The notes beneath the pieces were generated by a model that was not told the origin of the DNA, did not search any database, and saw only the letters and a program-made list of their open reading frames with translations. Positions 16,112-24,673 of a stretch of DNA of 64,000 bases are shown piece after piece. The position numbers and the translations under genes are program-made. The stretch is from Bacteroidota bacterium (GTDB lineage: Bacteria; Bacteroidota; Bacteroidia; Chitinophagales; LD1). The stretch lies in assembly GCA_018267365.1 (NCBI GenBank), contig JAFDYQ010000001.1, forward strand, positions 124,001 to 188,000. Direction: 5' to 3'. Positions within the stretch are counted from its first letter, which is position 1; each line of letters opens with the position of its first letter.

Positions 16112-17197
16112 ATGAAGATCAAATATACCTGGCTGTTTTTCCTTTTGCTTTTCACCATTGCAAATTTCATAGTATACAGGCATGCCATTAATACCAATAA
16201 AAAGTACTTGTATGGTACATCAAATATGCTGGCAACTTGGGACCTACGCCCCCCGGTATGTGATTCAATCTTTCTTCCTCTTCATAATTGGATTGAGGAA
16301 CGTAAGTATCAACCTAATTCATACTTTGAGAGCGAGGTGGTAGATCAAATTTTGGCAAAATTTCCTGCGCTAAGGAAATCCTGTGATACGTTGAAATTTG
16401 AAAGTTTATATGATTTAGTTGCGTATTTATCATACCAAGGACAGTATTCGAAAGAATACGAAGTACTAAGTTACTATACATCACCTGAGTTTTTAAGGGG
16501 AAACCAATTATCAAAAATTGACAAGCATTTCTTTATAAAATACATCGATGACTTCTATATAGTCCCTGCTCAATATGCAGTTTCCAACTATGAATATGAC
16601 CGAGCTAAATGGTTGATAGAAGAAGCATACAAACGAGCAATACTGCTGCACTTCCCTCCTTTAGATAAGACCTCAGGTTACATCAATAATAGGCTAAATC
16701 GGTTGTATATTCTCAAATGGCTTTTAAAATCACCATCGGCATGCTACAGAAATGCTTTAGCAGTTAAAGACCTGTATCCAGCACTTAAGGTATATCCTAT
16801 CTTCTATGATGATACCACCGGAATAGAGCCAAATGCCTCTATTAGAGCCAATATAAGAGACTCCATCTTCAATGCAATAACTAATTATTGGAATGGCGTT
16901 GCTCTTGTAAGAACTCATAATTATCAAGAAGCTCAAAGTCTATTTGCATCTATAAATACGGAGGATGGGTCGTTTGAATTTAATTTACTGAAACTAATGG
17001 AGGCGCGTTGTCTAATCTGGTCCTATTTGACCAAGCAGCGAGACGATAAAGCTGGTGTGATTCAGGAGTTATATATGATACGAAATCAAATGTCCATCCC
17101 CCACTTTTCGGATGATGTCGATAGTTATGTTTCCTATTTATATCAAACTCAAGAAGCTTCGGACAGTATAAACGCAAATGCCAATCAAGAACTATGA
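16112..17197 (+). CDS. Membrane-anchored helical-repeat protein, unknown
   Basis: A 361-residue protein with one N-terminal membrane segment (YTWLFFLLLFTIANFIVYRHA, about residues 4-24, given in part) and a large helical remainder that looks like tetratricopeptide-type repeats without a clear consensus. Its stop overlaps the next start (ATGA), so it forms an operon with 17194-18162. No family recognised; a scaffold at the inner membrane is possible. Confidence 0.6.
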   Translation: MKIKYTWLFFLLLFTIANFIVYRHAINTNKKYLYGTSNMLATWDLRPPVCDSIFLPLHNWIEERKYQPNSYFESEVVDQILAKFPALRKSCDTLKFESLYDLVAYLSYQGQYSKEYEVLSYYTSPEFLRGNQLSKIDKHFFIKYIDDFYIVPAQYAVSNYEYDRAKWLIEEAYKRAILLHFPPLDKTSGYINNRLNRLYILKWLLKSPSACYRNALAVKDLYPALKVYPIFYDDTTGIEPNASIRANIRDSIFNAITNYWNGVALVRTHNYQEAQSLFASINTEDGSFEFNLLKLMEARCLIWSYLTKQRDDKAGVIQELYMIRNQMSIPHFSDDVDSYVSYLYQTQEASDSINANANQEL

Positions 17198-18162
17198 GCA
17201 ATAACTCTAACTTAAGTAGATTTGGAGAAATCATTACAATTCTTACCGGTATAGGAGGAATATTATCAGGGTTTTACGTCTTTGTTATAGGCTTTAGCCC
17301 GGGGACTTCTCAAGATTTGAAACGCGAATTTTTCTATCATATTGCACGTCAATTCTGGTTAGAAGCCTTTGTACTTTTATTCGTAAGCTTACTATTATTC
17401 GCTGTTTATCGATTTACATTAAATGGCAATGGCAAAGTTCATCTCTCGACATTATTTACCATCATTTTGGTTTCTGTAATAGGATTGAATATTTATTGGG
17501 GATACCATTTTCTTAAAGCAAGATATTTTTTCATTAATAATCTTCTATATATTTCTTTTAAATGTAGTATCGATAGAAAAGTATGCGCAAAAGTCAATGA
17601 AGGAGACTATGAAGGCGCTAGCGATCTATATTCGAGACTATTGAAAAGTTTCCCCGTAGATTCCAGAGGATCTTACGCAGTATATCAAGTTCGAGAACTA
17701 AACTCTCGCATTGAAAGGGCGAACGAGTATCAAACGTTAGGTAACGGCGTATTTGACAAAACCAATAACAGTGTGAGCAGAACAAAATTTGCAGACCTAC
17801 TATTGTCCTATTCACTCTATCCTCAGGAAAATAAGCGCAATGACATAATCAGGGTTATAAATGTCCTAGATTCAGGAATAGTAAATGCCAGTATATTTTT
17901 CCGCATGCTCAAATCAGGTCAATTAACAGACGCTGAAAAGATTTATAATCAGTGGGGCTGGCTGTTTATCAGTAATGGAATATTAGAGAATAAGATGTAT
18001 GGCATGAGTAAATCTAGAAGCCATTTGCGATTTCAGCGTGCTATTGAATTAATTAGTACGATTGAAGATGAAACCGCATTTACTCAAAGGATCAAGGCTG
18101 CGTGGATGCTTGATAATGCCTCAAATATTATCAATTGGCAGCGAAAGGTTCGATATGATTAA
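17194..18162 (+). CDS. Multi-spanning membrane protein with helical tail, unknown
   Basis: A 322-residue protein with three membrane segments in the first 120 residues (around 10-30, 50-70 and 85-105), possibly a fourth near 110-125, then a soluble part that again looks like TPR-type helices. It is coupled by ATGA overlap to the previous gene. The shared pattern of membrane segment plus helical repeats suggests that the two proteins form a complex. No family recognised. Confidence 0.6.
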   Translation: MSNNSNLSRFGEIITILTGIGGILSGFYVFVIGFSPGTSQDLKREFFYHIARQFWLEAFVLLFVSLLLFAVYRFTLNGNGKVHLSTLFTIILVSVIGLNIYWGYHFLKARYFFINNLLYISFKCSIDRKVCAKVNEGDYEGASDLYSRLLKSFPVDSRGSYAVYQVRELNSRIERANEYQTLGNGVFDKTNNSVSRTKFADLLLSYSLYPQENKRNDIIRVINVLDSGIVNASIFFRMLKSGQLTDAEKIYNQWGWLFISNGILENKMYGMSKSRSHLRFQRAIELISTIEDETAFTQRIKAAWMLDNASNIINWQRKVRYD

Positions 18163-18215
18163 GCATTTCAAAGTACAGGAAAAGTGTAGTTTCAAAATCT
18201 ATTAATCTATGAGTT

Positions 18216-19061
18216 ATGAAATATTTCTATATACTTCTGCTTTTTTTATTACCTGTAATTTGCAAAGGCAATACATACTACCAATATGAAAATATAAAGG
18301 CGGTTACTGTTAACGTCAATTTAATTGAAACGGAATATCTAGCTTCTGTAGACTTACGATCAACACCTCAAATTGAATGGCTTGCTTTTGAAGTTATCGG
18401 ATTTATAATGTCGGAACTTTTACCTGCCGTATTCACAGAAATATGTCTTGATCTTGGAGTAAATCCACAAATATGCAATGCCGGCGGTCAAGCTATCAGT
18501 TTTCTATTGAGTCTTGAAGAAGGCAATTTACATATCGGACAAACTGGTGAAATCGAATGGAAAGTATCGCGAGGTAAAAAGGAAAGTTTTGTTTCGTTTA
18601 AAACCAAAGACCGCCTAATATCTCAACGATTAAGACAACTTTTGTTATCCTATTCAGAGAATTGTGCAAAAGACTTGATTTGGAAGAAAATAGTAAATCT
18701 TGATTTAAACAATATCCATATTAATTATGCTAATGACCGTGCGTTCCACCAAATTCAACTTCAGAATAATATTGCTAGAGGATTGAAATGGGCAGCTAGC
18801 GTAGACGGTACACAGTATACTTTTTCAAACTTACCAATAGATTTTCATGAGGGCCCAGGACTGTTCGGTGATTTGTATCCTTTTAGACCCGTGGAAATAG
18901 ATTTTTCCGAAAAGTATTTACCCTTTTATTTTAATGACGGTGCTTATGTTAGATTGGCCTACAATGGCCATACGCAAGATTTTTTCTTTAGATACGATAA
19001 ACGATATGTTTTGAATAGAAACTACGATGGGAATTTTCAAGCACTACCATATGACCTTTAG
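18216..19061 (+). CDS. Exported protein, unknown
   Basis: A 281-residue protein with a signal peptide (MKYFYILLLFLLPVICKGN). The mature part has a hydrophobic helix around residues 55-75 and a beta-rich C-terminus with several aromatic strands. It starts 53 bases after the previous gene and ends 37 bases before the convergent E2-E1-JAB gene, with no obvious terminator between. No family recognised. Confidence 0.6.
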   Translation: MKYFYILLLFLLPVICKGNTYYQYENIKAVTVNVNLIETEYLASVDLRSTPQIEWLAFEVIGFIMSELLPAVFTEICLDLGVNPQICNAGGQAISFLLSLEEGNLHIGQTGEIEWKVSRGKKESFVSFKTKDRLISQRLRQLLLSYSENCAKDLIWKKIVNLDLNNIHINYANDRAFHQIQLQNNIARGLKWAASVDGTQYTFSNLPIDFHEGPGLFGDLYPFRPVEIDFSEKYLPFYFNDGAYVRLAYNGHTQDFFFRYDKRYVLNRNYDGNFQALPYDL

Positions 19062-19098
19062 GAAGCAAGCTAATCATAGAACGTAATTCACATTTCCA

Positions 19099-21447
19099 TT
19101 AAGAGATAGTTGCAATGTTTGTTTTATAAAACAGCTTCCCACTTGGATGAATCGTACAGGAGGGATCTCCTTCATTAGAAAGTATTATCATCAGAGGTTT
19201 GTCAGTTAAATATTCTTGTTGTAACGAAATCTGAGTGAGACTCTTTATATCCATCTCGCTTGGATTATTATTTTTCGATGGGTGAGAGTGCCATTCACCT
19301 ACATAGATTGCTTTCTCTCCATATCGCTTGTACATAGTATCTAAAAATTCTTGGCAATACTTTGTATCTTTTTGAAAGCGAGTTGCACTTCTAATCGCTT
19401 TTGGTCCGGGACCGCATGCCTCCGTTACAACTATCGTTGCGTCATCATTAATATATCCGGCTAAAACTCCCCCTGTCTCAATGTCAGGATCTTGGGCAAC
19501 CAGCGATTGCATAAATTCCAACCGACCTTTCTTAATTTCTACCTTAAATACCTTTTCATAATTACATGAATGGCATTGGGGGTGGCATGGAATGAATTGC
19601 TCTGTTAATTGATATGGCCGATCTATAGCAGTTCCATCTATCTTCTCAGTACTCCATATCCAATGATTGCTTTTTGATGGTCCATTCTGAATATGTTCAA
19701 TTGCTAATCGTGCTACTATGGAAGCCAATAATTTCAAGTCAGAGGCGCTAGCTGGTCGAATAGGATTGTTACATTCATTTTTTAACGTTGGATAATCTGG
19801 GTCTTCCGGTATTTCTATAAACTCTCTTCCCTCCCTTCGATATAGATTTAGACACTGCATACAAGCATCTTTCCCAGGCACCACACGGAAGATCCTTCCC
19901 ACTTTCCCGCCACGAAGCGCACGAACGTAAAATACTTCTCTATTATAAATAATAGCCTGTTCATTTATGAAACCTTCAGTATGATCATCTGCTATACTGG
20001 ATATAGATAGACTATTATTCAGAGTATATTCGCTGAAATCACTATATAAGACATCCCTTTTCACTGGGTGCACATTTAAAAAAGGATTATGAGCACAAAG
20101 GATTTTAGCTACAGCTGAAACCTTGTCTTGGGCGATTGCTTCTATACCTGCCAAATGTCGCACTGCATTTTGCGCTTTCATAACTTGGTTATCAATCAGG
20201 ATAATAGTTCCCACTCCAGCCTTACCTATGTTATCTGCAATTTCGCTTCCCAGAGCACCTACTCCTATTATATTGATCCCAACTTTGGATAAGAGAGGAT
20301 ATTTTGCGCGTGCGCCATTTCTCATAAAAAAGCTATCTGGTGTAAGCTTTTCACTTTCTATCGCCGCGACATTTTCATAGGATTCAATGATGTGGCTACT
20401 AATTTGCAAGGGATCTTTTGAGTAAACCGTAGAGACAGGCTCATCTTTTATCGTAGTCCTAAACATTTGAAACTCCATATCTCCGCGCCTATTCGGAAAT
20501 CTGATGCCTACATATAAATTTTCGGGTCTCGTTTCTAAATATTCACTACAAGTATCATGAAATCGCTTGATGCCTTGTATATAATCATCCTCTCCCACAA
20601 GTTTTACTAAATCTTTAAAAGTTTTAAAAGGCATGGGTTCCTTCTTCAATTGAAACCATGCGCCTTTAAGAACAATTTTTCTCTCTACTAAATCTGCTAG
20701 TAATTTGTTTTGACTTTGAAAATCTTCCGAAGTTTTAAGTTTGGGGTCCAACGGTTCCTTTACCGATTTAGAAATAAATTGACCTTGTGCATTCTTGCCA
20801 TCAAGTAATATTCCAGAATAGACATATGATTCTTGATCAAGAAATCTTCCTTTGGGGACTATTGAAATAACATTGGCGTAAAATAATCCCTGTACAATTT
20901 TCTCATCTAAAAACTCTTCCGGATAAATAATCTTAAGTCCGTGAAAGACATTGTTAAAATGCGCACAAAAATCTACATCTGGACTATCCGGTGGAAAGTT
21001 ATTTGTGATTAATGCTGTGCACCATTCACGGATTCTTTTTAGAATCGTTTTTATACCAAAAAATTCAAGTTCTACATCAAGATTATCCCACTCTAATACA
21101 CAAAGAGCTCCTAAGGAATTTTGATGTCTAAGATTATAATGAAATTCAATATAGGGTTGCAATTGAAGTGGTACAAAAACTAATGGCAATCCACTGATAT
21201 ACTCTACGAGTTGTTTTGGAAGAATTTGTTTGAGCGGATAAATTTGAGGTAGAGCATATGGCATTGCGTCAGTATATACAATCAGGAATGGATATTTATA
21301 GATTTTATCCAGACGCACAATTATTTCGCCATGCGATACAAAAAGGTTTTTTCTGAATTGATACAGTTCCTTATAATTTGCATCATTGGCTAACATTTTA
21401 CTTTCATTCCTCAAAATCTGAGGATGTTTTTTAAACCAATGTATCAT
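19099..21447 (-). CDS. E2-E1-JAB fusion: ubiquitin-like conjugation/deconjugation protein
   Basis: A 782-residue protein with three parts of a ubiquitin-like pathway. Residues 1-160 look like an E2: a YPF...YALPQIYPL strand region, an HYN box and a Cys116 in GALCVLEWD. Residues 385-585 are a ThiF/E1 adenylation domain with GVGALG (395-400), Asp419, paired Cys529/532 and Cys625/628 for zinc, and Cys559 in NECNNPIRP as a possible thioester site. Residues 640-782 are a JAB/JAMM peptidase: Glu657, EWHSHP (His720, His722), Ser730 and Asp733 form a complete metal site. I use the ATG at 21447, two bases after the upstream stop, not an earlier TTG. It is the last gene of a three-gene operon. Cap2/Cap3 of CBASS and Bil systems use the same activities on separate proteins. 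Confidence 0.88.
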   Translation of the reverse strand: MIHWFKKHPQILRNESKMLANDANYKELYQFRKNLFVSHGEIIVRLDKIYKYPFLIVYTDAMPYALPQIYPLKQILPKQLVEYISGLPLVFVPLQLQPYIEFHYNLRHQNSLGALCVLEWDNLDVELEFFGIKTILKRIREWCTALITNNFPPDSPDVDFCAHFNNVFHGLKIIYPEEFLDEKIVQGLFYANVISIVPKGRFLDQESYVYSGILLDGKNAQGQFISKSVKEPLDPKLKTSEDFQSQNKLLADLVERKIVLKGAWFQLKKEPMPFKTFKDLVKLVGEDDYIQGIKRFHDTCSEYLETRPENLYVGIRFPNRRGDMEFQMFRTTIKDEPVSTVYSKDPLQISSHIIESYENVAAIESEKLTPDSFFMRNGARAKYPLLSKVGINIIGVGALGSEIADNIGKAGVGTIILIDNQVMKAQNAVRHLAGIEAIAQDKVSAVAKILCAHNPFLNVHPVKRDVLYSDFSEYTLNNSLSISSIADDHTEGFINEQAIIYNREVFYVRALRGGKVGRIFRVVPGKDACMQCLNLYRREGREFIEIPEDPDYPTLKNECNNPIRPASASDLKLLASIVARLAIEHIQNGPSKSNHWIWSTEKIDGTAIDRPYQLTEQFIPCHPQCHSCNYEKVFKVEIKKGRLEFMQSLVAQDPDIETGGVLAGYINDDATIVVTEACGPGPKAIRSATRFQKDTKYCQEFLDTMYKRYGEKAIYVGEWHSHPSKNNNPSEMDIKSLTQISLQQEYLTDKPLMIILSNEGDPSCTIHPSGKLFYKTNIATIS

Positions 21448-21449
21448 CG

Positions 21450-22538
21450 TCAACCCATTGGTTTATTATCAATCTTAGTAGTATGGATGTAGATGTTGGA
21501 TTTCGATTCATCAATCTTTTTGTCATCTTCAGGATCATCTCCCTTACCATATTCCTCAATCAATTCGGTATCTATTGTGACTTCAAGTGATCCATTTTCG
21601 TCAATATCTACTATTACAGAATAGGGAGTTTTGCCCAAGTGAAATATTCCGTCTTCATCTACATATTTCTTATATAAATCCATAGCATCGTCATGTGGGT
21701 GATCATGTGGGCTATCCTCTTTTCGTGGAGCACTTACAATTAAATAGGTAGGCTTTATATTCTCGAGATGGGTTTCATATACATCTTCGTCATCTTCGCT
21801 AGTCTTAAAAAATGTTCTAGATCCATGATGACTTGCGCTGAGAACATTGGCGGGCAATTTAGCCTTATGATATTCAGTAATATGATCTTTCCACGCAGTC
21901 TTATCCGAATCACCTGTGATTAGAATACTCTTAGGATTAGTGCCGTAGGTAAATTTGATAACCCCGCATTGTTCATGTATTCGTCTGTATCGTTCATCGG
22001 CACTCGCATCGTCTATTTCATCACAAAGGTATTCCGATGGAGACAGAACAATGAAGTCAATGTTGCCAAGTTTTTTTATTACCTCTTTATCGCTTACAGT
22101 TCTAACCTTATTGTCATCATTGGTTCCTTTTAAATGATATTCGTTATTCTTTCCCACCTTTTTCAGCACATACTCCAATTCCTTAAACTTCTCCTTATGC
22201 TCTCCTCCCGGCCTATGATTTGAATGCCAGACCTCATCAAAACCTACTTCGTCATATACCTCTTTGATACCACCAATATGGTCATTATGTGGATGCGTAT
22301 TAATAAATACCTCCAATTTGCCGGAGGTCTTAAATAAATCCTTAAGCATGAGGATTAAATCGATTTCGTTTGGCTCTTTGTCCCTGTCACAATCAACTAG
22401 GACATATTTGTAGTCATTAAGATTTGGGCCTGTGGGAATGACCAAGAGAGTGCTTTCTCCTTGACCTGTATATAAAAATACGGTACGAAATACTCCTGCC
22501 TTTTGCGGTTTAATTATTTCTTCGGCGACTGTTGCCAT
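21450..22538 (-). CDS. ComEC/Rec2-like metallo-beta-lactamase-fold hydrolase
   Basis: A 362-residue MBL-fold protein. THPHNDHIGG carries the HxHxDH metal site (His82, His84, Asp86, His87), with Asp210 in LITGD and His237/His238 in SASHHGS. The GD...HHGS pattern is that of ComEC-type MBL domains, several of which act on nucleic acids. There is no membrane domain. The last ~40 residues are a charged, flexible tail ending in KPMG, so the C-terminal residue is glycine. The gene lies 39 bases after the membrane-protein gene and two bases before the E2-E1-JAB gene. It may be the effector or the conjugated substrate of that system; the second idea is inference. Confidence 0.85.
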   Translation of the reverse strand: MATVAEEIIKPQKAGVFRTVFLYTGQGESTLLVIPTGPNLNDYKYVLVDCDRDKEPNEIDLILMLKDLFKTSGKLEVFINTHPHNDHIGGIKEVYDEVGFDEVWHSNHRPGGEHKEKFKELEYVLKKVGKNNEYHLKGTNDDNKVRTVSDKEVIKKLGNIDFIVLSPSEYLCDEIDDASADERYRRIHEQCGVIKFTYGTNPKSILITGDSDKTAWKDHITEYHKAKLPANVLSASHHGSRTFFKTSEDDEDVYETHLENIKPTYLIVSAPRKEDSPHDHPHDDAMDLYKKYVDEDGIFHLGKTPYSVIVDIDENGSLEVTIDTELIEEYGKGDDPEDDKKIDESKSNIYIHTTKIDNKPMG

Positions 22539-22577
22539 TGTTGATGTATTTATTGATGAATGAATATGTCAGAGAAA

Positions 22578-23192
22578 TTATGGCATATTAAGATTTTGAA
22601 AACTTCTAAAAACTTCTAACGCATACAGTTTAGCAAACCTGTACATCCGTGAATTTGCTAGGACAGCAATTGCTAGTGGTAGGAGCATAAATTTCCAACC
22701 CAAGCAATACCATGTCGTAATAGCCAGAATATAGAAAGCAACCGTGAGACCTCTGAACATAGAATAGTTACCACTGAAAATATCTATTCTCTTTTCTGTG
22801 ACCTTATCTTTTAATGAAAGCCAATTATATACATCTCTTCCATAATCTTTAGTCGGATTATTCCCAAACTTCTGAAATACTATGGTGCGTATCGCAAGCG
22901 TCTGAGTTTGGTCGAAAAGTTCTCTTTTAAAGCGAGGTGCCTTAGTAAGCCATTGGGTAGGCATTCCTCCAAATAGCTTCCAAAAAAACGATTCAAAAAT
23001 ATTTCCTAGTGAATGTAGTATATGCCCAAGTCCGTAAGCAATGATGAAGAAGATAAGCGACTCTCCAATCTTAGAAAAGTCCATAAGTTTTACTCCATAC
23101 ACAAGACCAATTATCTGAACGGAAAAATATAAAAGCGTAACACTGGGTACTAGAATACCTACAAATTCGTAGAAAGAAAATTCCTTTTTCAT
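22578..23192 (-). CDS. Small multi-spanning membrane protein, possible effector
   Basis: A 204-residue protein, first gene of the operon. It has two hydrophobic segments at about residues 10-34 and 43-62 and a long one or a hairpin at 149-185, with a charged cytoplasmic-looking loop between. No family recognised. Membrane proteins of this size act as pore-forming effectors in several immune operons, so a similar role is possible here. It starts 150 bases from the HTH terminator, so the operon promoter must lie in 23193-23345. Confidence 0.7.
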   Translation of the reverse strand: MKKEFSFYEFVGILVPSVTLLYFSVQIIGLVYGVKLMDFSKIGESLIFFIIAYGLGHILHSLGNIFESFFWKLFGGMPTQWLTKAPRFKRELFDQTQTLAIRTIVFQKFGNNPTKDYGRDVYNWLSLKDKVTEKRIDIFSGNYSMFRGLTVAFYILAITTWYCLGWKFMLLPLAIAVLANSRMYRFAKLYALEVFRSFQNLNMP

Positions 23193-23345
23193 AAGTGAAG
23201 AAAGGGTTTAAGGATCATAATTGGATTGTTCTACAATAGCTATATATCAAAAAAGTATCCGAAGTGAATTTCGTGCCATTTTGTCGTATAACTAAATATT
23301 TAAACTAATAAATTCTCAAAGTATTCACATTTTCTAAGGTTCAAT

Positions 23346-23371
23346 ATAAAAAGGGACATATTCTATGTCCC
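23346..23371 (-). terminator. Intrinsic terminator of the left HTH gene
   Basis: Reading leftward, GGGACATA pairs with TATGTCCC over 8 pairs with a 3-base loop (23353-23371), followed by TTTTTATA. It starts six bases after the HTH stop. Confidence 0.75.
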
Positions 23372-23376
23372 TCGAT

Positions 23377-23820
23377 TTAGATTGTTTTAAGTACCCTTTT
23401 GACTGCACTATCATTTTCTGGTTTCGGAAGGTATCCTGCTTCCCACGCTCCTATCGTTGAGCCATCAACCCCCACGAGTTTGCCCATCTGCGCATGCGTA
23501 AGGCCGTGACGATACCTATAGGCCTTTACTCTTCCGGCAAAAGTGTCAGGAAAGATTGGCGGTAGCTCACCGATAAACTGTATGATTTTAGCTACAAACT
23601 TTGCAGTGGGGTCAGATTGGTTATTCTCCCAAAGCGTAACTATGTCGGTACTTACCCCTACTATCGCGGCCACGTCCTTTTGAAAAAGTCGAAGCTCCAT
23701 TCTCCGCCTGCGCAGATAGTCCCCTAATGTCTTGGGATCTGTAGGGTAACCAGTCCCATAGGGTCTTTTGACAACTACCTCCAATTCGGAAAAAGGCAAC
23801 GCAACGACAAATTCGTGCAC
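23377..23820 (-). CDS. Tandem-HTH (XRE-like) protein, left copy
   Basis: A 147-residue protein with a GTG start. It holds two HTH units: RLFQKDVAAIVGVSTDIVTLWENN (given in part, about residues 43-66) and HAQMGKLVGVDGSTIGAWEAG (about 110-130). It is closely similar over its whole length to the protein at 37537-37962 on the same strand, roughly three residues in four being identical by eye. Both start GTG and share VALPFSE. The two copies flank the exported-protein locus as direct repeats. Solitary HTH proteins of this type are common in Bacteroidota; the target is unknown. Confidence 0.78.
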   Translation of the reverse strand: MHEFVVALPFSELEVVVKRPYGTGYPTDPKTLGDYLRRRRMELRLFQKDVAAIVGVSTDIVTLWENNQSDPTAKFVAKIIQFIGELPPIFPDTFAGRVKAYRYRHGLTHAQMGKLVGVDGSTIGAWEAGYLPKPENDSAVKRVLKTI

Positions 23821-23847
23821 TTACAGCAAGCATAAAAATCGCAGGAT
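23805..23847 (-). pseudogene. Possible decayed comM trace before left HTH copy
   Basis: Just upstream of the left HTH start, a frame reads PAIFMLAVSARICRCVA. At the right copy the same place encodes comM residues [17 protein letters not shown]. About 32 of 51 bases match with no gaps, including a shared TTTATGCTT and TTGCGTTGCC. Part of the match belongs to the HTH repeat itself, so this is suggestive only. Confidence 0.3.
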
Positions 23848-24076
23848 TGCGGCCTCCAGAGAATATTATAGTTCGGGTTAAATGCGCTTTAGGATTCTAC
23901 TACTTTGATTCTCTATATATTCTGTCCAATAGTAAATTGTGGCATTGGATTATTTTCCACCATATACAAGTTTATACTTGTATCAAGCTTCTGTTAAATT
24001 CCTCCCAAAGCCTGTTTTTAGTGACATATTATGTTTTGCTTTGACATCTTCACCTATTAAACCCAACTTTTGACTT

Positions 24077-24625
24077 ATGACTTTGAAACCTGTATTCGTT
24101 GCCATATTCATGGCATTATCCTTTGTAACCTTTGCTCAGCGATGCGCTGATGATTCTCTTAAACTCTATCCCCCTGGCAACTTCGATTATACAGGTGAGG
24201 GTTTTGCTGATCCGAATGTTCTTCCATGTGTAGAGAGTGGAGTTTACTCAGAAATAGCTGTACCATTTAAAGTATCGGGCGCTGGTGCGCGATTCATAAC
24301 TTTAGCCGACTCAACTACGGCATCTATTCTCCATATTTATTCCGTAAGAATTGATGATGTGAATGGTTTGCCTCAAGGTTTATGTTGGACAACAAGGCCA
24401 TTATCCTCCGTCATTCATAGTGATAACGTTGGCGTTTTAATCATTAAGGGAAATTCCTCTGCCCCATCTGACTCATATCCTCTAGATGTAACTATAAGTA
24501 TAGATATCAGGGGAGATAATTCTTATACTTATACAGGCTTGCATACTGTCAGCTACAAAGCTATTCTGGGCCAACCAGTTGTAAGAATTGCCGATTCAAA
24601 CGGTAATTGTCCATTGTCGCGTTGA
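24077..24625 (+). CDS. Exported protein, first gene of surface-protein locus
   Basis: A 182-residue protein with a signal peptide (MTLKPVFVAIFMALSFVTFAQ). The mature part is beta-rich, with several Asp and Ser residues and a pair of Cys, and has no T9SS sorting end. It lies 48 bases upstream of the giant gene, so it is probably co-transcribed. No family recognised; it may help export or anchor the giant protein. Confidence 0.65.
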   Translation: MTLKPVFVAIFMALSFVTFAQRCADDSLKLYPPGNFDYTGEGFADPNVLPCVESGVYSEIAVPFKVSGAGARFITLADSTTASILHIYSVRIDDVNGLPQGLCWTTRPLSSVIHSDNVGVLIIKGNSSAPSDSYPLDVTISIDIRGDNSYTYTGLHTVSYKAILGQPVVRIADSNGNCPLSR

Positions 24626-24673
24626 TTCCGACTCATATTCTCTTTTTATTTCTAAACCTATAATTCAACCCAA

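Noticed and set aside
23193-24076. Insertion sequence around the left HTH gene
   Set aside because: No transposase and no terminal inverted repeats are visible.
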